Assembly (NCBI GenBank): GCA_900095095.1 | Contig: FMBT01000381.1 | Coordinates: 62,001 to 126,000, forward strand | DNA length: 64,000 nucleotides | Reading direction: 5' to 3' | From: Fragilariopsis cylindrus CCMP1102 | Taxonomy: Eukaryota; Bacillariophyta; Bacillariophyceae; Bacillariales; Bacillariaceae | In this document: positions 22,130-33,332 of the stretch, in pieces | How the letters are laid out: each line of letters opens with the position of its first letter | Position numbering within the stretch: position 1 is the first letter of the stretch | The notes under the pieces: generated by a model | Seen by the model: the letters and a program-made list of their open reading frames with translations, nothing else | What the model was told of the DNA's origin: nothing | Database searches by the model: none | Program-made: the position numbers and the translations under genes

Positions 22130-23703
22130 TGAAGCTCCTTACTTTTTGTATGTATGTAGATACTGTAGATGCTGTGTATTTGTGTTATACTTTTGGGGTT
22201 TTATAGTTGCCTTGCAACTATAGCGAGTCGTATGATACTCTACTGACAAAGAACTGTCTCCACCCAATGTCAATACTTTGAGTATTCATTGGCTGAATTT
22301 TTCTAGGGATACTTGCGTTGCAAACTTAATGTTTTTTGTATTTTTTTTTCAATTCTGTACATTGAAGTCACTTCTAAATGATATCATTAACTATGATTTG
22401 CCTATCTTTAGACTGCTTATCTTGTGGATCTGGTCGGATTTGACATTATCTGTTGGAGCACTCAATCAAGGCAAAGAAATATCATATTTATAGACTATAT
22501 TTTGTGCTTTAGTGTCAAATGCATGGTATGTATGATATATTTTGGTGTAGGGACATAGTCAAAAGTATGGTATATCTTTGGTGTGGTACATACTATACGC
22601 ATTGGATAATGTTTTTGCCCCTGTTTGGTTGTCTACTCTTACTAGCTGTTTTATATAGTACCTCTCATCATATTGTAGTAGAAAACAAAAACTGGTCATA
22701 CAGTAATAACTATCCTCCTACTACTGCTGAGCTCTTAAGCTCTGCCTGCTAGCTAACTGCTTCTCGGCTTCCACCAGTTGACTTGATAACAATGGACTGT
22801 AGTATTAGGTATAGTCCACTACTATTGCAAGAAGAAACATATATCTTGTATTACTATTCAAATGTGCATTGGATACAACCATTATATTATTCTACTTATT
22901 GCTGTAGATTTATTTATCTGTGATTCTAGTTTTTAAAAGTTCGTTGCTAATGTCATTATTTTGTAGTAGTCCTACTAGTACAATTATCAATTGCACAGGA
23001 ACAGTAACAACAAGTTAGGCAGGCGTTCGAACTACTGTACAATTGTACCTCGAAGTGTGAATAGTATGTAGCACGTACAAAGCATATGGACAGACGTTTT
23101 GTTATTTTTTTGCCGGCGTTTCTCGAATTTAACGTTTCGATCGCTAAGTCAATAATTTACATACCGATATTAGTTTTTAAGACGCATGTAACAACAATTC
23201 AACGCTTATTAATTGTATTTGATAAGCCCCATCATCGTTCAGGAGAACCAACCATCCTGATCGTGCCGTTGAAGAAGAGAAAATTTACAGGTACAAATCA
23301 TACAAGTAGTGTACGAACAAAATATTATGTTGTTATTGTCATGATGTGTACTTGCTGTACTTGCGTCACCAGAATACAGCGGGTTTGAAAAGCCAGCTGA
23401 TTTATGTCTTAACCAACAAGTCAAGTGTTTTTGTTAATTCACAAACGTGACGTCAACTAACGCACACAACAACAAACAGCACTAGTCCTACCCCCACCTT
23501 TATCAGTGTAAATAAGTGAACGCCGATGGTGTGAAGATAAACAGAAACTTATAATCGACAACTGCAAGTAGAAAGCTACAACTAGGACATCTCTAAATAA
23601 ATAGTTGATAGGGGTGTTTTATAGATTAGATGCCATGTGCATTCAAGCAGAGTAAAAAGGAATTTTAAAAGCATAAAACACGCTAAGGCTCGTTCGAAAG
23701 CAC
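22130..23703. other. Intergenic region, no supported gene
   Basis: Only short open frames of random composition (largest 100 codons). No RNA gene or repeat array seen. The final few hundred bases before 23704 probably hold the promoter and 5' leader of the CCCH gene. Confidence 0.6.
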
Positions 23704-26700
23704 ATGACATCATCGGAACAGGATATGCCACTAAAGGTCTCGCTTGCCTATACATCGTTTCTGCCGACTCCGTTAATTGATAACGATGCTAGAGGGTCTA
23801 CTACTACAAGTAATAGTAATAACAGTGCAGCAGAATCATCCGTTGTTCCATCATCATCACGTCCTCGTAAAACAGTGATGAAAGGTGAAACCCGTTCAAT
23901 CGTGCGGAGCGCGGTACAAAAAACAGCGCAGAATTCACTAAATCAAGTACAATTAACGCCGGGGTTTCACGTTGAGTCCCGAAACAATTTCTCAGAACAA
24001 CGAAAACAAACCACATCTGACACCACAATTCCATACCCTTCACAACATCATAAAACAAAACCTTCATTTTCACATCGAATTCAAAACATAAAAGGAGAAG
24101 AAGAACAACAACACGATCAAACTATAAAGCACACTGAAATATCTGGAGACGTTATAGGATCCTCGACGAGTATAGAATTTGGCACGATTACATCACATCA
24201 TCACGGAGGTATAGAAGAAGGCGGAAATCGAGAATATCATCTCAGTTCCCCAATAATAGAAAACCCGAACAGCAGTAATAACACTCAACAAAGGCTGTTC
24301 GAATCAGATCAACAACAACAACAGAAAAACTCGCTAGCGACACTGCCGCCGCAGCATTACCCACAACCACCAGTGCAGCACACGGCAACCGCAGCAGAAA
24401 TTGCACTTGGGATTACACCATCATCTTTCGGGCAAAATTTAGCAATGGGAGACGGATCAAGAAGCCATTCAATGATATCATATGCAGGTCAACATCATCA
24501 TAGAGACAGTAAACGTGACACACTCGTATCACAAAGAAAGGAAACAGAAGAAGCGAGTAGCGGGACTTCGATAGATAGTAGTATAACAGGCATGAGCCCA
24601 GGGAGGATGGCACCGATTCACGATTTATTGAGCGATCATGATGCGTATCATCATCAAAGTACAGGTATAATGGTTGGTACACCTTCCACCGTTTCTACTG
24701 CTCCGTCTTCGGATATTGATGAAGCCTTAGCAGATTACAAACTGGACGAAACGTCGACATTGCCCAATCTCCTTCATCCAATCCACCATGGAGTTGATGT
24801 CACGCGAGAAGAGGGACTACTCCCTTCCAGTGATTCTGTTCAATTCCCTCGTGAGTATCATAACCAGAATCCATGGATGCAGCCACCAATGCCTCCACGT
24901 TATGCGCCACAGCGATCTCGTGATGGAGTAACACCTCTCATATCGAACCAACATCCGCCAGAGCAGAGAGTGGCGACCTTCCGCAACGAGGGAGATTTTT
25001 TGGACCAGCAGCACTTCGCTAAGTCACACCAGATCCAGCATCTCTTTAACCCATCTCCCAATAAAGAGCATCATTCTCCTCAACATTCGACCTATCCTCA
25101 GCATCAGCAACACCCACAGCACCACCCACCGCAGCGCCCACATCAACATCCACAACAGCACTCACAGCAGCACCCACATCAACATCCACAACAGCTTCAA
25201 ATATCACCACTACCACCTAATCGGAAGCTTTCCTATGCGCATCAAGCCACACATCGAAATCCGTCACCTCCAAGGGTTGGTCGCACCAATCACCGCCAAC
25301 AAGGTAGTACTAACAGTAGGCAAGCACCATCAGGAGGACAGGGAAGTATTCCCCACCAAACGGGATCATCGTCATCGTCAAGGTCTCCTTCCGAGGTACT
25401 GAAAACTCTCCTCCGAAAGAAGGCCTGTTTATATGAACCTGATACATCGCGATCTGTGGCACTTGTGACGTGGCTTGTAGGTAGAGAGCTAGCTCTCGAA
25501 TATGGGTTCTTCTCAAGGCAACAACTTCAATCTGGAGTTCACGCATGCGTTGCTAATAAGATCGAATCTGGAACGATCACACGAACCAAGGTTAATCGTT
25601 GCATGCAAATTATCCTCAACTCATGTTTCCATTACATTATACCAAGGTCGGATGGCACTGAAGAGAAAGGCGATTATTTCCGTGATGTTTTCTCTGAAAC
25701 AGTCCAAGACGATTCACCTCTTCTCAAACAATTACCCGAGCCATGGAACGATCTGATTGTAGATAGAGATGTAATAATTGAAGCCATCCTTCAAGAGGCG
25801 GAAGGAAAACTCCCACACCAACAAGTCGGCAATACGAGCAGGTCTCCGTCCTCATCACCAAAATCTTCACCAAAACTCGGTAGCATAAATGCCGAGAAAA
25901 CTCCAGATAGATATCAAAGCGATGGCGAGAAAGACGAAGCGTCTAAGAGAGCTGTTCTGCTTTGTTTTAATGAGAATGTTAGATCCGCCGAAGATGTGTT
26001 CCGTTGTCATAACGATTTCATTCGAGATACTGCAAATGCAGCTCATCTCCAGTTAACCGCCCAAGAGTGGCGTCAATTTTTCGGCCGCGAAGCTAATCGG
26101 GGGCCTCACCTTTGGGGCAATGCAAATGCCGGGGTATCAACGGTTCCAGGAGAGTCATTACGGGGACCTCCTACTAGGCAGCCTCCTTCTAGACAACCTG
26201 ATCTTCTTGGTCAAATGAGTTCAGACGAAGTGGGGAACTTTAGGAGCACTTGGTGCACGAAGAGATACGATCACGATCATGATCTTTGCGGGTTTGCTCA
26301 TATCGAAGTTAATGGCGGTTGGTTGCGACGCAACCCTATGATTCATTCGTACCAGAACGAGATGTGTAAGTTCATCTCTACCGCAGGGGATAAGATGGTT
26401 AGTCCTTGTCAGTTCTACTTGAACGAATGTCCCAAGGGTATCGCCTGTGATTATGCCCATTCCATGGAAGAGATCATTTACCATCCACTTAACTATAAGG
26501 CTAAATTGTGTACGTCTCTGTACTCAAGATCTGGGGGCTGTCGATTTGGCGACGTCTGTCCGAATGTACATCCTCCAGATACTAATCGGCCCTTCAACAA
26601 GAAATTATCCGATGGCCGCTCTCCGACCGGAAATCGAGGGAAAAAGAACGTTGACCAGGGAAAGGCTAACACAAAGCCTTGGTCTGCTGCTGCACCATCG

Positions 26701-26901
26701 GGCTCGCCAGTCGTTTATGCGAGTCCAGCACCATTCTCCAAGTTCGAGCGTCAACTAGTGATGCCTGGATTGCAGAATCTTTACCGAAGACAGAGTGAAG
26801 TGATTCGTGCGTACGTTCGCTCTTCTGGAAATTGCAAATGCTCATACAGTCTCTTCGGGGACAACTGGGCAATATCTGTTCCAGGTCCTGTTTTGAAATA
26901 A
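23704..26901 (+). CDS. Tandem CCCH zinc finger protein, plant RR-TZF-like
   Basis: Predicted RNA-binding regulator, 1065 aa in a single exon. The first 560 residues are disordered with Gln, His and Ser runs. A helical block of unknown type follows at about 565-670 (EVLKTLLRKKACLYEPDTSR, VALVTWLVGRELALEYGFFS). The zinc finger region is at about 845-965: CTKRYDHDHDLCGFAH, then LRRNPMIHSYQNEMC, CQFYLNECPKGIACDYAHSM, EEIIYHPLNYKAKLC and CRFGDVCPNVH. The order of a K-R-HD-C-FAH half finger, RR-P, C-YAH-E-HP-Y-LC and GC-C-H matches the Arg-rich tandem zinc finger proteins of plants and the related Unkempt family, which act on mRNA decay and translation. A close functional match is not implied: the finger spacings (about C-x6-C-x5-C-x3-H and C-x9-C-x5-C-x3-H) differ somewhat from plant ones. 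Confidence 0.75.
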   Translation: MTSSEQDMPLKVSLAYTSFLPTPLIDNDARGSTTTSNSNNSAAESSVVPSSSRPRKTVMKGETRSIVRSAVQKTAQNSLNQVQLTPGFHVESRNNFSEQRKQTTSDTTIPYPSQHHKTKPSFSHRIQNIKGEEEQQHDQTIKHTEISGDVIGSSTSIEFGTITSHHHGGIEEGGNREYHLSSPIIENPNSSNNTQQRLFESDQQQQQKNSLATLPPQHYPQPPVQHTATAAEIALGITPSSFGQNLAMGDGSRSHSMISYAGQHHHRDSKRDTLVSQRKETEEASSGTSIDSSITGMSPGRMAPIHDLLSDHDAYHHQSTGIMVGTPSTVSTAPSSDIDEALADYKLDETSTLPNLLHPIHHGVDVTREEGLLPSSDSVQFPREYHNQNPWMQPPMPPRYAPQRSRDGVTPLISNQHPPEQRVATFRNEGDFLDQQHFAKSHQIQHLFNPSPNKEHHSPQHSTYPQHQQHPQHHPPQRPHQHPQQHSQQHPHQHPQQLQISPLPPNRKLSYAHQATHRNPSPPRVGRTNHRQQGSTNSRQAPSGGQGSIPHQTGSSSSSRSPSEVLKTLLRKKACLYEPDTSRSVALVTWLVGRELALEYGFFSRQQLQSGVHACVANKIESGTITRTKVNRCMQIILNSCFHYIIPRSDGTEEKGDYFRDVFSETVQDDSPLLKQLPEPWNDLIVDRDVIIEAILQEAEGKLPHQQVGNTSRSPSSSPKSSPKLGSINAEKTPDRYQSDGEKDEASKRAVLLCFNENVRSAEDVFRCHNDFIRDTANAAHLQLTAQEWRQFFGREANRGPHLWGNANAGVSTVPGESLRGPPTRQPPSRQPDLLGQMSSDEVGNFRSTWCTKRYDHDHDLCGFAHIEVNGGWLRRNPMIHSYQNEMCKFISTAGDKMVSPCQFYLNECPKGIACDYAHSMEEIIYHPLNYKAKLCTSLYSRSGGCRFGDVCPNVHPPDTNRPFNKKLSDGRSPTGNRGKKNVDQGKANTKPWSAAAPSGSPVVYASPAPFSKFERQLVMPGLQNLYRRQSEVIRAYVRSSGNCKCSYSLFGDNWAISVPGPVLK

Positions 26902-28106
26902 ACGAAGAAAGAACTGCTCTGCTCTGCTTGTTGTGCCCTCTTTCCGATCCGCGTATTAGGGCCAACTAAACTTTTCTTGGACGATGTTAAGCTACCGTCC
27001 ATGAAAAGAAAATTCGCACCACTGACTGATCCATGTTGTGGTGCCTGTTATAATTGGGATATTTATAAATAATATGTGTTTTTATGTGTTTTGTGCCGTT
27101 CGTTAGTGATATATAATGTATAAATTTTGAAAAACGATCTTTAAAGAAAAGAAAAATAATGGATAGTGCCCGAATCATATCCGATTGGGGGTCAATAAAA
27201 TAATTTCGTTTTAAATTGCAAACATACCTATACAATATGATAGTTGATTTCTATCAATTCCTTTTTTGTAGCTATATCAGTAGAAATTTGAGTGTGTTAC
27301 GTTAAGATGTATGTGGAAAAAAAATCCATGCATCGAATCCTATGCTGGATTTCATTTGGTTCTCTTGTTTCTTCCGGAGCCGTGGTCGGAAAATCTCTCT
27401 AAAAGAAAAAATCCGATGCCATTTGTATTTAGTCCTTCCTCTGCTACAATTACCCTATACTATTGTCAATTCGATCTATTTGGGTCGGGTGCGTTACATC
27501 AAGCTTTTTTGGTTTCTGCTGGTTCCTTTTAGTCTGGCAGTATCGATACTTTTATTTGGTGTCGCCGACGACCGATACTGAATAAATGAACAATGATATT
27601 ACTTCTGTTTGTGCGGTTTTTTGTACGGTGAGCAGAAAGATTTTCTGCCCAATCACAACCATATATGATCCATACATATGAGCATACCCAACCCTACACT
27701 ATATTCGCTCATTGATTGACATCCCCACCCTTCCGATTAATTTTGAATGAATGAATCAATCAATCATACAATCTCAAATCATACAATTGCGATTATCTAC
27801 GTCCCAATGTCCAAAACAACTCTCAACTCCCTATACTCCCCATATCTTCATTTTCTTTTGCTTTGTACTCTATTGAATCTTCGATCTACTTTATGATAAG
27901 ATAACAGTCGACTGGGATATCATGATCAAACGATCCAATTACTTCCTTGTATATGCTGTTTCGTTACTGATATGTCAGGCTTCAGGATAAGGCTTCCATT
28001 GTCTCCTACTTTCAGTCGGGGACGACGAGTGCAGGATGATTCGACGTTAAAAAGCATGCAAGTTCACGAACGATACGTGGAAAGAAGTAACGTCTCGTCC
28101 TATTTG
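26902..28106. other. Intergenic region; one doubtful membrane-like open frame at 27342-27581
   Basis: Mostly AT-rich non-coding sequence. A 79-codon frame at 27342-27581 (+) ends in a hydrophobic stretch (YIKLFWFLLVPFSLAVSILL). It could be a stray exon or chance; no splice partner or family was found. An open frame in the direction of the transporter gene starts near 28108. Confidence 0.45.
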
Positions 28107-28195
28107 AAGATCAGGGTGGTGGTGGTGCTCGCTCAGTAATTTCAAACTTTAATGAGTACATCGGTGAGAGCAAATCAAGGTCGTGGTCTGTATTG

Positions 28196-28743
28196 ATGAT
28201 ATCAATCCTGATCGACAGTGCATCGGCAGCGCTTATGAAAACAGCTCAAAGAGATTCCTCGATAAAGAAATTAATTGTCTCATTTTTGGGTTTTCTTTTA
28301 AGGTACGTAAAATAATGCCAACTATACTATCGGTTAACTTAGTGATAAATTGTTCTATTGATTGAAACAAGACACAAATCATAAACTTTGCATTCGTTTC
28401 TCAAAGTTATTTTTTGATTTTTATTGTCTTTGAATACAGCCTTTCGGGATTTGCTTTGGCACTCAAATCGATTGATGTTAGTATCGCATACGCAGTAAGT
28501 TATGTATACATCAGAAAGAAAAGTGAATACTATCATTATTATTATACTCATTTAATTATGTCTGTACTTCGTTCATACGTTCTTTTCTTTCTTTCCGATA
28601 AGGTGTGGGCAGCTCTTGGGACGGCCATTGTTTCTATTGCTGGCATCGTGTTGTTTGGAGAGCGGTTTGATTCAGCGAAAATAATATGTCTTGCTATGAT
28701 AGTTCTAGGTGTTGTTGGATTAGAACTGTCAGAAGGTCATTGA
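28196..28743 (+). CDS. Small multidrug resistance (SMR/EmrE-like) transporter, spliced; N-terminus uncertain
   Basis: Four-helix membrane transporter of the SMR family, which in bacteria exports cationic compounds in exchange for protons. Exons 28196-28302, 28440-28494 and 28603-28743 join in frame. Visible parts: helix 1 LMISILIDSASAALMK, helix 2 LIVSFLGFLLSLSGFALAL, the SMR core KSIDVSIAYAVWAALGTAIV across the second intron, and helix 4 ICLAMIVLGVVGLELS. The Trp of the AYAxW motif (EmrE Trp63) is present. The position of the essential EmrE Glu14, eight residues before the LMK lysine, is Asp. 28196 is the first in-frame ATG, but the open frame runs back to about 28108, and SWSVLMISILID aligns residue for residue with the start of EmrE helix 1. 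The true start is therefore probably in an exon further left. Introns of about 110-140 bp show it is a settled nuclear gene. Confidence 0.72.
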
Positions 28744-29455
28744 TGAAAAAAACGGAAATTGCCTCCTCCTGTACTACTGATATAGCACTGCTTGTATCGT
28801 CAACTTTTGGTACACCGGTAGCGATGATTCTTCTCCTAAATCACGAAATAAAGTATGTCAGCAAAATTTGTACAGGATCAACATCATACATTCATTTCCT
28901 CCCGTCAGTTTTCAATAATGTACACATGACGAGTATAAATGAATTTCTGACTATCTTCTTCGAATAGAACATTGAAACTATCATATCTATCTTGCATATA
29001 CGATACCTATGCAGTACAAATTAAATATCAAGAATCAAATTAAAAGGTTCGGTGTTAGATGCTCATATTGATTTAAAATCTGATTCTACCTTATCTATTA
29101 CACTGATTGTCTGAAACGAAAGATGCATAATTGGACTGCGAGACTATGGTAATGAATGAACCCCTCCAGAGAAATTTCCAGTCGTATAAGCACTAGGCCA
29201 TTACTATATACTCTTCTCCTTTTGTTTTCCTGTATAGATTTGGCCCTAGATCGTCAACTATGCTCATACGCTGGTATCTGTTGCAGTATCAACTGGGATG
29301 TACGAAAGCTCTGGGCTGATATGAAAATGTATAGCACATGGGAAATCGCATCATCTATAGTACAAAAATTATTATTATTGTTACACCTGAATTGTTAACT
29401 ATTGTAGGTAAAAGTGCGTAAAGCACATCGTCGTAAAACCGCAGAAACGTTCAAT
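28744..29455. other. Intergenic region, no supported gene
   Basis: No convincing frame or repeat. It includes the 3' ends of the transporter (+) and the Gag1-like gene (-), which converge here. Confidence 0.55.
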
Positions 29456-30212
29456 TTAAAGATCACCGCCATCCCAGATATCGGTGTAAACATTAATCAA
29501 ATCCGACAACGCCATATATCGAGGGAGCTCATACGTTCGTTGAGAAGTCGCCTTTTTAAGACCCTTCGCAATTTGAGAACGTTCTCCATCTGCGAAATTT
29601 GGCTTCTCTGGTACGGTTTCTACCCTTTGTACTTTCCATTCCTCCCGAGAACGCACCCAAGTTTCGAAGCCACAATTATGAAACTTTTTTTGTCGTGAGG
29701 AGACACGTGTATTAATTGCAACTTTTGGCATTACATTATCACCGTCCTCCACTTCTTGGTATACATCTATAGTATCTGGTGTACCAACGTCCACCCACCA
29801 TTCATCAGGTTTTGGTGCGGAATCACGAATATTTTCTATATTTGACGAGGGATGAGAGACGAGAAGAGACAGTCAGAAATGGAAATAAGGTAATTATACT
29901 TGCACTAGAAGTTATGATAGTTTGTTCGATCACATCAATTTTACCAGGAGTTTTTGGAGGAATGTTATCACATGACTTACCAGATCTCCACGGTGCGCTA
30001 TCGACTTGGACCGAGCTTCTGGAACTTAGACTGGATGCCTCTGTAACAGCGGAATCTCTTTGCTTACGAAGTACTCGTCGCTTATGTTTGCCGGTACCGA
30101 AAAACGTCCGATTACTTATTTTAGATGGCGAAGAATCGGGAGATGCGCTTGGAGACTGTGATTTCCTTCTCCTCATGTTCTTCTTAGCATTCATTAAAGG
30201 CATCCACACCAT
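29456..30212 (-). CDS. Gag1-like clamp domain protein (DUF4050 type)
   Basis: Two exons, 30212-29945 and 29835-29456, join in phase (PPKTP + ENIRDSAPKP) to 215 aa. The N-terminal half is basic and Ser/Pro-rich (MRRRKSQSPSASPDSSPSK). The C-terminal half has FHNCGFETWVRSREEWKVQR, then YELPRYMALSDLINVYTDIW and an acidic end. The pattern F-N-GF-W-R-EW ... ELP-LxDxIxxYxDIW is that of the Gag1-like clamp domain, known from fungi and plants (DUF4050), of poorly known function. A longer open frame on the plus strand (29779-30561) overlaps it but has random composition and hydrophobic noise, so the spliced minus-strand gene is preferred. The start Met could lie upstream in another exon. Confidence 0.65.
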
Positions 30213-31726
30213 CTTCCTTCTGCTAGTCCTTACGATTCTGTTTTGTAATTTTAGACGTGAAAAAAAAATACAGTTCTTATCACAATTTAAGCATATCGAT
30301 TTGTGTCGCTTCTTTCTATTTTTTGAAATTTTTTATCTTACATTACTGTTACCTCCAAGCGCGCATCTAGGAAGTATTCTTGTGTCACACTCCCCTCACA
30401 GAAACTTTTGTTGCCTTTTCGTGAGTACGTTTATTGCGCACCCTAATTTTATTCTTTTAAAGCTAGGTTTTTGGCCACGAGCCAGACCAGACACCACCAT
30501 TGCACTACAATCCATCAATATACCTATTATTGTGCTGTACAGTATCAGTGAAATATTATGATACCAACATGCGTACTTGGTTAGTTTCAATCTGCTGTTA
30601 CTCAGAAGGGACAACCAAGGTGTAATAATTCTATAAAACTATTACCCCTGGGACAACCCCAATTATTACCTGGCATTTATACATTTCATATTTTAAGTCA
30701 ATGACCTGATAGTGCAGAACATATATCAGTTAGTTTGTTATAAGAAACTAGGAAACATCATAACAAGGCTATGTTTTCACTCTTGGAAAGTGTATGTTTT
30801 GATTAGTCTCCTCAACCTTTACATTTGGACAGAATACCTGCATTCAAAGATTGGATGCTTGTTCAACTGGATAAATGAAGAGTACGCTACATCATACTAG
30901 CATAACAACATACATAAATTATGGATTTACTAGCTATTGCATTGGGTTGGGTTAGGTAACCCCAACCCTAACCAGAGAGACGAGGGTTAATTTTAGAGAG
31001 CATTGTTGTTGTAGTTGTTGTTGTTGTTGTTTAGGTAGAGATTAAATTCAACAATGAAAGATAAATAATTACTATGAATAATAAAGGGGTACAAGATAGC
31101 TCACGAGAGTTCTAGACCGGGGATTCTTGGCGAGTTTGATTTTTGTACATACGGGTGGTGATCCAGGGAGGGTGATTTGAAGACGAGCGGTGTTGGGACC
31201 AGCTTTTTCAGTCAGTTGCATGTACGTTTGTATAGTGTGCAGTGTGTGGTTCTTACCCCACATCAACTCACGCTCTTTCTAAAGGGCTTGGCATTCCTCT
31301 CTCCCACACTTTTCTTTGAAAAAAATAACTAGCTAGTTGAAGTACTTTAAAACTAATGTATTTTTCTCGTATCCTATTTCGGACATCTTCTTTCTTAAAG
31401 TTATATACAATAATAATGGGGCCATTTGGATTCGCATAGAAAAAAAAGTAGATGAGTATTTCCAACAGTCGCAGACCGTGGTTTTGTTGTGAAATTACAA
31501 TCAGGATTTTTTATGTTGCTTTTTAAGTATTATTATATTTCTCTTATTGCGTTTTACTCTGACTTTTCATCAGTTACTAGTCGTACTATTTTCGTGAAAT
31601 ATTCCCTTGCTCCTTGCTTTTTTTCACTCCATTTCACATTGACCAAAGAACACTCTACATCTTCTTTGTTTTTGTTGTTTCTCATTTTTATTGGGGTTTT
31701 CCCTTACGCGCTAATGAATTAATTGA
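30213..31726. other. Intergenic region with a telomere-like inverted motif
   Basis: No supported gene. At about 30942-30973, TTGGGTTGGGTTAGG is followed by CCCCAACCCTAACC, an inverted pair of telomere-like words. Near 31011-31031 there is a short GTT repeat. The remainder is AT-rich. Confidence 0.5.
30942..30973. repeat. Short inverted telomere-like repeat
   Basis: GGGTTGGGTTAGG faces CCCCAACCCTAACC across a GTAA centre. It is related to, but not a clean array of, TTAGGG/CCCTAA, and could be a chance G-rich hairpin or an old repair scar. Confidence 0.5.
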
Positions 31727-33332
31727 TTAGAAAGGGGAATCGAAATCGAACTCAATCTCCCCACCATTGTCTTCCTCTTTCGACCACGTCATGATAGTAC
31801 CTCCACCGCCAGGATTAATACTTCCCTCTTCGGCTCCTTCCTCAATGACAATTTCCTTGCTGCCAGCTTGCATATGATTGTACTCATTAAGAACAATTAC
31901 AGAAGATCCATCGAAATGGATAACAATAGAGTAAAATTTGCCCAAAACGCGGTACGCTAAGGTCAACGTTCCAAAATTGCTACCAAAATCCTTGCCGACG
32001 TTCAAAAACAAACATCTACCTCGCATTACATGCGATTGAACCTTTGACGTCACAGACATAGAGGGACGGTAGAAGTTAGGGTTACCGTATTGGACGGTTG
32101 CCAACATTATATCGAATGCACTAAAGTTGATGCCAACTAATAAGCTAACCATGGCTGGTGAAAGATCGACGTAATCCATAGAGACTAAATTCCAATTATC
32201 GTCCGGATTTTGGGCGAAAAAATCATGAAGAACTGGAGCTCCGTGTCTCTTTTGTGGCTTGTAGAGGTCGTTAGCCAAATAGACGGGTTGTAGAGACGAC
32301 CATCCGAGCAGAAGTTTGACGACATCCCCAAGATTGCCCACACCTGGAGTGAGAACAAATTGATTGTTCAGTAATTTTCCTTTCTTTCCTTGGGCCTTGA
32401 CTTCTTCGAGATTCCATTCAAGCAATTGCTTGGAGTCATGAGTATTGCTAAATAATATTTAAATAATATTGGAACAATGGAATTTGAATTAAAAAACAAA
32501 ACAGTTAGATACTAGGATTGATAGGAAATTAATAAAATTTGTAGCATCGTGATAGAGGTATAAAATACAAACTGTGCCATTTGTATACTTACTACCACTT
32601 GTCTTCAAGCCAACTATCAGCGTTGAAACAGCTGTATTCCTTGCTGACAAACGAGTCATTGTATTCGACTCCTCCAACCGTAAAATCGTCGTAGATTCGT
32701 GAATGGAGAATAACACACGCTTGCTGACCCTTCATGGTCAGATCTCTTAAGGGTGTTTCCAGAAGTTTATCGACGGACGGTCCTTGGAATAATTTGTCTC
32801 CCAAGGACGATTGAATGATATCCAGTGCCTTCTTTTTCAATTTAGGATCAAATGCACGACCATATTCGGCCACCACCTTGATGACCAAGAATTCACCAGG
32901 AAAATCTTGACAGAATAAATGGATATCATCCAGGATGCGTTCAAATTTGCATCCCTTCAAACAACCATGGAAAATATAGACATCCTTTCCGGACCCAGCG
33001 ATGCGTAAATCAAGGAAACGTGTACCACGGTGCAATTGCTCCAAAACAGAAACATTTTGTGTCCGTCCAACAGCCGAGTAAAACTTGTAGGATGGGATAG
33101 AATACGAGGCAGAGTCGTGTGTTCCCGGGATGACAACATCTCCCAATGCAACGTCGGGGACACTTTGAACGAGATTACTCATCCAGTCAGGATGGAGACT
33201 GATTGGGAAATCTATAGCAGGAATCGTTGGGATGCAACAAGCAACTTGGCAGCAATTAACAGCTATCGATGCACTTGGACAAGTCATCGACCCTTCGACG
33301 CGCCTTCGGCAATAACGAGAGGTGAAATCCAT
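31727..33332 (-). CDS. PLC-X domain phosphodiesterase-like protein
   Basis: TIM-barrel phosphodiesterase of the PI-PLC X-domain type. Exons 33332-32593 and 32447-31727 join in phase to 486 aa, with DKWYNTHDSKQLLEWNLEEV across the junction. Catalytic-type residues are visible: VVIPGTHDSASYSIP with the first His, GTRFLDLRIAGS, and VYIFHGCLKGCKFERILDDI with the second His. A second half (LTPGVGNLGDVVKLLLGWSS onward) completes the barrel, followed by an acidic, Gly-containing tail. No C2, PH or EF-hand regions are seen, so it is like the small PLCXD and bacterial-type enzymes, not the signalling phospholipases. The N-terminus is Cys-rich without a clear signal peptide. The substrate cannot be told from sequence. 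Confidence 0.85.

Noticed and set aside
27342-27581. Possible short membrane protein
   Set aside because: It has two hydrophobic stretches but no known family, no splice partner and typical intergenic composition; mentioned only as doubtful.
29779-30561. 260-codon plus-strand open frame
   Set aside because: It overlaps the spliced minus-strand Gag1-like gene, has random composition and T-rich hydrophobic noise, and shows no recognisable motif.
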